Of a stretch of DNA of 64,000 bases, positions 58,853 through 64,000 are shown one piece after another. The notes beneath the pieces were generated by a model, which saw only the letters and a list, made by a program, of their open reading frames with translations, did not search any database and was not told the origin of the DNA. This DNA is from an uncultured Arenicella sp. (GTDB taxonomy: Bacteria > Pseudomonadota > Gammaproteobacteria > Arenicellales > Arenicellaceae). The translations under genes were made by a program, and so were the position numbers. How positions within the stretch are numbered: position 1 is the stretch's first letter; every line of letters begins with the position of its first letter. The stretch covers positions 62,001-126,000 of the forward strand of contig CANMNN010000008.1 of the NCBI GenBank assembly GCA_947499305.1, read 5' to 3'.

Positions 58853-59275
58853 TTACTTTTCAGCTGTTAACGGCATGTTTTCCTTAGACCATGAAACCAA
58901 ACCACCATTGAGTATATTTATGTTACTAAAGCCCAGTTCAATCAGTGATTTAGCTGCTTTAATACTCAGGCTTCCAGTTTGGCAAACAATGATTACGGTG
59001 TTGTCTTTATGCTTTAGTAGGTCTTTATTCTCAGCATTCAAGTCACTGAGAGCAAAGTTAACGGATTTAGGGATGTGTGATACTGCGTATTGCTTGGGAT
59101 CATTGACATCTATGATCACTGATTTCCCTTTTCGTTGTAAGGCTGGCATCTCAAGTGCTGAGACCTTATTCGCGCCTTTTACAGAACCCTGTAATATAGA
59201 GAGCAATAGCAGATTAAAAATCACCGCCAAAGCGAGAAACCACCATAAATTTTCGTTAACGAAGTCTATAAACAT
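58853..59275 (-). CDS. Membrane-anchored rhodanese-domain protein
   Basis: A 140-residue protein with one N-terminal membrane helix (LWWFLALAVIFNLLLLSI) and a single rhodanese domain. The active-site loop is IIVCQTGSLSIKAAKSL, with the catalytic cysteine; SHIPKSVNFALSDL is the preceding conserved block. Sulfur carrier or transferase partner unknown. I start at the ATG at 59275; a TTG at 59290 is also in frame. It is divergent from envC, the common proteobacterial neighbourhood. Confidence 0.85.
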   Translation of the reverse strand: MFIDFVNENLWWFLALAVIFNLLLLSILQGSVKGANKVSALEMPALQRKGKSVIIDVNDPKQYAVSHIPKSVNFALSDLNAENKDLLKHKDNTVIIVCQTGSLSIKAAKSLIELGFSNINILNGGLVSWSKENMPLTAEK

Positions 59276-59426
59276 GCCAATATTTTGCAACTATTGATGA
59301 CCAACGCTGCGCTATAATTTGAAAGCGAAATGCGCGCGCGCAGGCTATAATTAAAATAGCTGCGAAGTATACAACACCACTGCCCTAAAAACGGCTAAAT
59401 AATAAGTAAAAACACCCTAAAAACTA

Positions 59427-60680
59427 ATGCCATCGTCGTTTTTACACATTAAGACCGCAAAATTTATGAGCCTCTTGTTAGCGCTGTTTTTGACGGTGCC
59501 TAGCTTTGCTAACGAGACAGAAAAATATCAACAATCTATTGGTGAAATCGGCAAAAAAATCAAGGCCATCAGCGAAAACCTAAATGCAAACAAAGAACTT
59601 GTCGCTACTGAGAGAGAAAAGCTATTAAAAATAGAGCAAAAGCTAATCCAACTAGATAAGTCAATGCAGCTCATAGATTATGAATTGGCTAAAACCCGTC
59701 ATGAATCGGAAGCTTTGAGTTTGCAAATGACCAGCTTAGAGGCAAAGCAACAAGGTAATCGTCAGGCTTTGCGAGATTTGCTATTGAATCGGTATAAACA
59801 AGGAGAGTCAAATTATCTAAAGAGTTTACTTAATCAAGAAAACCCTTACGCCGTAGGTAGACTAAATAACTACCATAGCTATTTTTCAAATGCCCTAAAT
59901 CAACGTTTTAAGCGCCTTAACACTCAGGCACTTGAGTATACGAACTTAAAGCAAGAATACACAAACGCGCTCAAAAATCTTGAAAAGCAGCGCCAAGAGA
60001 GTGAAATCTTAGCTTCAGAACAGGCAAGATCTAAACAGGAACGCGCGAACGCGATAGCCAAACTAGATAATAAAATAGCCAGTAACACTCAGGCGATAAG
60101 AACTTTGAAGGACGATCGTGACCGACTACGCTCATTAATCACGCAATTAAAAAAGCAAGCTGAAGAAATGCGCCGCCTAGACGAGTTGCGTGCTAAACAA
60201 GAAGCTGAAAGACTGGCTAAACTGAAACAACAAAACACCGAACCTACTCCAGCTATTAAACCGGTGATCAGAAAACTGGTTAAAGGCGGCTTTTTGAAAC
60301 AAAAAGGTCGTTTGGCGTACCCAGTGAGCGGAAAGTTGGTTAGGAAATTTGGTACCAGAATGCCGGAATCCGGCATGCGCTCGCAAGGGAGCTTTTTTAA
60401 TACAAATGGTTCAGTACCCGTGAAATCTATCTTCCGTGGTAGGGTTCTTTTTGCCGATTTTTTAAAGGGCTTTGGGCAGCTAATTATTATTGATCATGGC
60501 GATAATCACATTAGCTTGTACGGGCACAATGATCGATTGCTTAAGCAGGTCGGTGATGTGGTAGAAACCAACGAGGCGATAGCTCAAAGTGGTGTGACAG
60601 GAGGATTGAAGTCGCACGGTCTATACTTTGAGATACGCAATAACGCTACACCAGTAGATGCTGCGAAATGGTGTCTATGA
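59427..60680 (+). CDS. envC: Murein hydrolase activator EnvC
   Basis: Periplasmic septal protein that activates N-acetylmuramyl-L-alanine amidases during division. 417 residues: signal peptide ending near SFA-NET, a long coiled coil (about residues 30-260), and a C-terminal LytM/M23 domain. The M23 zinc ligands are degenerate (GMRSQGSFFNTNG in place of the H..D motif; LYGHND), as in other non-catalytic EnvC proteins, supporting an activator rather than a peptidase. Followed after 82 bases by the S41 protease. Confidence 0.93.
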   Translation: MPSSFLHIKTAKFMSLLLALFLTVPSFANETEKYQQSIGEIGKKIKAISENLNANKELVATEREKLLKIEQKLIQLDKSMQLIDYELAKTRHESEALSLQMTSLEAKQQGNRQALRDLLLNRYKQGESNYLKSLLNQENPYAVGRLNNYHSYFSNALNQRFKRLNTQALEYTNLKQEYTNALKNLEKQRQESEILASEQARSKQERANAIAKLDNKIASNTQAIRTLKDDRDRLRSLITQLKKQAEEMRRLDELRAKQEAERLAKLKQQNTEPTPAIKPVIRKLVKGGFLKQKGRLAYPVSGKLVRKFGTRMPESGMRSQGSFFNTNGSVPVKSIFRGRVLFADFLKGFGQLIIIDHGDNHISLYGHNDRLLKQVGDVVETNEAIAQSGVTGGLKSHGLYFEIRNNATPVDAAKWCL

Positions 60681-60762
60681 CTAGACCTAAATGTCCGAAC
60701 TATGAACACGTTATCACGACAAACGTGTATTTAAAAAACGACCTAAATTTGAGATAACATTA

Positions 60763-62124
60763 ATGATGAATACCCTGTCAATGAGACAAAAAATTAGCAA
60801 AGTTCTGTTTACTGTCGCAGCACTAAGTATTGCTTTGGCGTTCAGCGATGTTGGTTATTCTCAGCAAAGTAGCGACCAAGCAGATGCTAAACAACAGATT
60901 GAAACCGAGAGCGAGGCAGAGAAGACACCGATTCCTCTAAGTCAAATTCGCACTTTCGCCGAGATATTCACTCGAATTAAGCTTAATTATGTCGAGCCAG
61001 TAAGTGACGAGCAGTTGCTCGAATATGCCGTAGAAGGGATGCTCAACGGTTTAGATCCTCATTCGGTATATCTTAAGGATGAACGTTTAGATCAACTTAA
61101 CGAGGGAACCAATGGAGCGTTTACCGGACTTGGCATGGAGGTCATTATGGAGGATGGCTTTGTTAAAGTAGTCGCGCCAATAGATGATACTCCTGCTGCA
61201 GAAGCGGGTATTCAGTCTGGTGACTTAATTATCCGCATGGATGGTAAAACCACCACAGGTTTGAGTTTAAACGAAGCAACCGAACGTATGCGGGGCAAAG
61301 CAGGAAGTAAAATTACGCTTACCATTCTGCGTGAATCTGAGCCAGATCCGATTGAAGTTGAACTGACAAGGGCCGTGGTTCGCTTGAGTTCAGTGAAACG
61401 CAAACGCTTGAGTGATTCGATCGGATATTTGCGCGTTACACAGTTTCAGGTGGCGACGGCTGAGAACTTTCGAAAAGAACTTAAACAGCTGCGCGACAGC
61501 GAGGGTTTTAAAGGGTTAATCCTAGATTTACGTAATAATCCAGGAGGGCTTTTAAGCAGTGCTATATCGATATCCGATGCATTTATCGAAGAAGGTATCA
61601 TTGTGTCGACAAAGGGCAGGGACGAGTCTAATAAGCGTGAATACAATGCTACACCAACTGATTTGCTCAAGGGTATGCCTTTGGTTGTATTGATCAACGG
61701 CGGTTCGGCGAGCGCTTCTGAAATTGTCGCTGGAGCACTGAAAGACCACAAGCGTGGCTTGATTATGGGGCAGGACTCATTCGGTAAAGGCTCGGTACAA
61801 ACGGTACTTAATATAGATGACGAACAAGCAATAAAATTAACAACAGCCAGATACTACACTCCCAATGGCGACTCGATTCAAGCGGCTGGCATAAGCCCTG
61901 ATGTGTATGTCGACTATCGAGAGTTCAAAGAACGCGAAGAAGGTTTCAAACGTATTAAAGAGAATGATTTACCTGGTCGCTTGGATAATGACAGCGGTGA
62001 ATCTGAGCAAAAACCTAAAAGCGAAAAACGAGATAAAGATGCTGAAGAAATATTGGATCGAGATTATCAATTGAACGAAGCTTTCAATTTACTTAATGGT
62101 CTAATTCTATTTCAAGATAAGTAA
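60763..62124 (+). CDS. ctpA: S41-family carboxy-terminal processing peptidase
   Basis: Periplasmic serine protease that trims C-terminal residues from envelope or cell-wall enzymes. 453 residues. Signal peptide, then a PDZ domain (GLGMEVIMEDGFVKVVAPID, then AGIQSGDLIIRMDGK), then the catalytic core. The nucleophile serine is in INGGSASASEIVAGAL and the general-base lysine in MGQDSFGKGSVQT. An acidic, Lys-rich C-terminal tail follows. The envC-ctpA pair is a standard arrangement. Confidence 0.95.
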   Translation: MMNTLSMRQKISKVLFTVAALSIALAFSDVGYSQQSSDQADAKQQIETESEAEKTPIPLSQIRTFAEIFTRIKLNYVEPVSDEQLLEYAVEGMLNGLDPHSVYLKDERLDQLNEGTNGAFTGLGMEVIMEDGFVKVVAPIDDTPAAEAGIQSGDLIIRMDGKTTTGLSLNEATERMRGKAGSKITLTILRESEPDPIEVELTRAVVRLSSVKRKRLSDSIGYLRVTQFQVATAENFRKELKQLRDSEGFKGLILDLRNNPGGLLSSAISISDAFIEEGIIVSTKGRDESNKREYNATPTDLLKGMPLVVLINGGSASASEIVAGALKDHKRGLIMGQDSFGKGSVQTVLNIDDEQAIKLTTARYYTPNGDSIQAAGISPDVYVDYREFKEREEGFKRIKENDLPGRLDNDSGESEQKPKSEKRDKDAEEILDRDYQLNEAFNLLNGLILFQDK

Positions 62125-62133
62125 AGCGAATCT

Positions 62134-62769
62134 TTAATAAGTGTTGTAATGAACTAGGGAGCTGAGTGCCTTTGCCGGCTCCCACTTTAATGTCTCGAGC
62201 TCAGGTTTGCTTAAAAATTCGTCGACGTGACCGACACATAAGTAAGCCACCAACTTGTTTTTTTGGGGAGCATTAAGAATATTCTTAACGTGCTCGGGGT
62301 TTATGATGCTCACCCAGCCAATACCGATGTTCATGGCTCGCGCCATTAACCACATGTTTTGTACAGCGCATACAACGCTATATTCACCCATATCCGGCAT
62401 GCTAGTTTGTCCTAATACCGGCTTGTCTGAAGGTGTATAAAAAACAGCGATATTAACCGGCGTTTCAGTAATGCCCTCTAATTTAAATTTAGCATACTGG
62501 CGGGCTTTATCGTTTTCAAACTGCGCTTGAGCACTCAAGTTTTCGATCTCGAAGTTCTTGGCCACGGCGTCTTTTATCGCAGGATCGCGAATTACGACAA
62601 ACTCCCAAGGTTGCGAGTAACCGACTGATGGCGCAGTAATAGCAGCGGACAGAATTTTTTGAAGGTCACGATCAGATAAGTCTTGATCAGTGAAACGGTT
62701 GCCTCTCACATCACGCCGAGCGCGCAGCACTTGCTCGATCAAGCTCTGATCACTATCGCTAAACAACAT
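62134..62769 (-). CDS. bluB: 5,6-dimethylbenzimidazole synthase BluB
   Basis: Nitroreductase-fold flavoenzyme that cuts FMNH2 to make the lower ligand of vitamin B12. 211 residues. The BluB-specific features are RRDVRGNRF at the N-terminus, AAITAPSVGYSQPWEFVVIR, KLEGITETPVNIAVFY, and the C-terminal LMARAMNIGIGWVSII and YLCVGHVDEF. It ends ten bases from the convergent S41 protease stop. No other cobalamin gene is in view, so B12 synthesis or remodelling elsewhere is implied. Confidence 0.9.
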   Translation of the reverse strand: MLFSDSDQSLIEQVLRARRDVRGNRFTDQDLSDRDLQKILSAAITAPSVGYSQPWEFVVIRDPAIKDAVAKNFEIENLSAQAQFENDKARQYAKFKLEGITETPVNIAVFYTPSDKPVLGQTSMPDMGEYSVVCAVQNMWLMARAMNIGIGWVSIINPEHVKNILNAPQKNKLVAYLCVGHVDEFLSKPELETLKWEPAKALSSLVHYNTY

Positions 62770-62792
62770 AAAGAAAGCCTGTCAACAACTAG

Positions 62793-64000
62793 TCATTTAG
62801 GCATGAGTTCGAGCAATGCTAAAACCGTAGCCTCTACCCCACTGGTTACGGCGGGTTTAGGTGTTATTTTAAATAGCGGGCTGTGATGGCTTGGTACCGG
62901 GGCACCGCCATTTTCAGCGGCTTCGAAATCGGCCTCAGGCGTACCGCCTATAGCGAAATAGACACTAGGAATATAGGGTTCGGTAGTGAAAAACGGGTAG
63001 TCTTCTGCACCCATTCCTTTATTTGGCTTCTCACTTAAAATATTTTTGCCCATTTTGTCGGACCAAACAGCACGTAAGCGTTGTGCAAGTTTTGCATCAT
63101 TGATTGTAGGTGGCACGCTTTCGCCTGACACCACAACTTCTGGCAGTTTGTCTTCAGGTAGCCCCGCGACTCTTCCCATGTTCTCGGCGATACGTTTTAT
63201 GCCATCAAGTAGAGTTTTGCGAGTTTCCAAACTTGTGTTGCGAACCGTAAGTTGCAACACAGCTTTATCAGAAATAATATTGTGCTTGGTGCCAGAATGA
63301 AACGAACCTACTGTCACAACGCCCGGGTCACGAGGAGGTAGTTCTCGAGCGACTAGCGTCTGCAATGCCATCACAATTTGAGCACCCAATACAATCGGGT
63401 CTTTACCTGCGTGTGGGCTAGCGCCATGTGCGCCAACACCGTGGATTGTGATATCTACTGTATCTGCGCCAGCATAAGGGCTTCCGTCAGTGACGCCGAT
63501 TTTACCGGCTTCGATACCGCTTGTTACGTGAAATGCTAAACCGAAGTCAGGCGTGCCGAAGCGTTCGTATAGGCCGTCTTCCATCATCGCCTTTGCGCCT
63601 AATACGCGCTCTTCAGCGGGTTGGACGATCAACATCAAAGTTCCAGACCATTGATCTTTCATGGCTTTCATTCTTCTAGCTGTGCCTACTAAACTGGTTA
63701 TATGAACATCATGACCGCAGGCGTGCATAACAAATACTTCGTTGCCAGTAATCGGGTCTATTTGGGTCGCTTTAGATGCGTAACTTAAGCCAGATTTTTC
63801 CTCTACAGGTAGACCATCCATATCGGCGCGCATGCTAACTAATGGGCCATCACCGTTTTTCATGATAGCGACCACGCCAGTGCCACCAACGTCAGTAGTT
63901 ACCTCAAAGCCAGCGTCTTTTAGTTCTTTAGCCATGCGAGCAGCGGTTTTGTTCTCGACCGTGCTTAATTCGGGGTTTGCATGAAAATGTTTAAATAGAG
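62793..64000 (-). CDS. M20-family amidohydrolase (N-terminus outside window)
   Basis: Zinc-dependent peptidase/aminoacylase of the AbgB/hippurate-hydrolase group. The frame is open to the window edge and reads HANPELSTVENKTAARMAK at its start, so the ATG at 63935 is internal and the true start lies beyond. Metal-binding motifs: FVMHACGHDVHITSLVG and QPAEERVLGAKAMM; dimerisation domain with GAHGASPHAGKDPIVLG; the last ligand region is YPFFTTEPYIPSV. The substrate is unknown. At least 402 residues are visible. Confidence 0.93.
   Translation of the reverse strand, partial: LFKHFHANPELSTVENKTAARMAKELKDAGFEVTTDVGGTGVVAIMKNGDGPLVSMRADMDGLPVEEKSGLSYASKATQIDPITGNEVFVMHACGHDVHITSLVGTARRMKAMKDQWSGTLMLIVQPAEERVLGAKAMMEDGLYERFGTPDFGLAFHVTSGIEAGKIGVTDGSPYAGADTVDITIHGVGAHGASPHAGKDPIVLGAQIVMALQTLVARELPPRDPGVVTVGSFHSGTKHNIISDKAVLQLTVRNTSLETRKTLLDGIKRIAENMGRVAGLPEDKLPEVVVSGESVPPTINDAKLAQRLRAVWSDKMGKNILSEKPNKGMGAEDYPFFTTEPYIPSVYFAIGGTPEADFEAAENGGAPVPSHHSPLFKITPKPAVTSGVEATVLALLELMPK

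Overview
The window is a chromosomal segment around the replication origin of a gammaproteobacterium, probably a marine heterotroph of moderate GC. No tRNA, rRNA, CRISPR array or transposase was seen. The affiliation rests on the core block rpmH-rnpA-yidD-yidC-mnmE ... mnmG ... rsmG-parA-parB ... atpIBEFHAGDC, on dnaA-dnaN-gyrB, and on secB, apaGH, envC and mlaA genes of gammaproteobacterial type. I would not name a genus from sequence reading alone.

Layout. 0-2.5 kb: ahpC (cut by the window edge) divergent from oxyR, then an XRE regulator with a 2TM domain. 2.6-8.7 kb: a tyrosine/phenylalanine catabolic operon (hpd, fahA, a VOC protein, maiA, a long phenylalanine hydroxylase) divergent from a MarR repressor, with two operator-like palindromes 21 bp apart between them; homogentisate dioxygenase is missing. 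8.7-11.6 kb: a soluble and a membrane pyrophosphatase, divergent. 11.8-15.6 kb: a membrane-anchored AraC regulator, a methyltransferase, a flavoprotein pseudogene with two in-frame stops, ubiC and a GtrA protein. 15.6-18.2 kb: an M48 protease with lemA. 18.3-26.2 kb: the complete F1Fo ATP synthase operon, with palindromic repeat-like DNA in three of its spacers. 26.5-29.3 kb: hydrolase, glycosyltransferase, metallo-beta-lactamase-fold protein. 29.4-31.9 kb: parB, parA, rsmG.

32-37.2 kb: an accessory block on the minus strand that looks like an integron cassette array without an integrase. Small unrelated genes (ASCH, GNAT, small membrane proteins, a sulfotransferase) are separated by attC-like imperfect inverted repeats whose 5' arms begin TAACAA. 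37.7-47.3 kb: mnmG and mnmE, separated by a lipase/lipase-foldase pair, a second exported hydrolase and envelope proteins of unknown function. 47.4-56 kb: yidC, yidD, rnpA, rpmH, dnaA, a DnaA-box cluster that is probably oriC, dnaN, two perfect parS sites, and gyrB. recF is not at its usual place between dnaN and gyrB. 56-64 kb: apaG, apaH, mlaA, secB, a rhodanese, envC, an S41 protease, bluB and the start-truncated end of an M20 amidohydrolase.

How it works together: ParA/ParB made at 30 kb would act on the parS pair at 53.4 kb, next to the presumed origin, to segregate the chromosome. YidC inserts membrane proteins such as AtpB and AtpE. MnmE and MnmG together modify tRNA wobble uridine. 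The aromatic operon would convert phenylalanine through tyrosine and homogentisate to fumarate and acetoacetate, provided a ring-cleaving enzyme is supplied from elsewhere or by the VOC protein.
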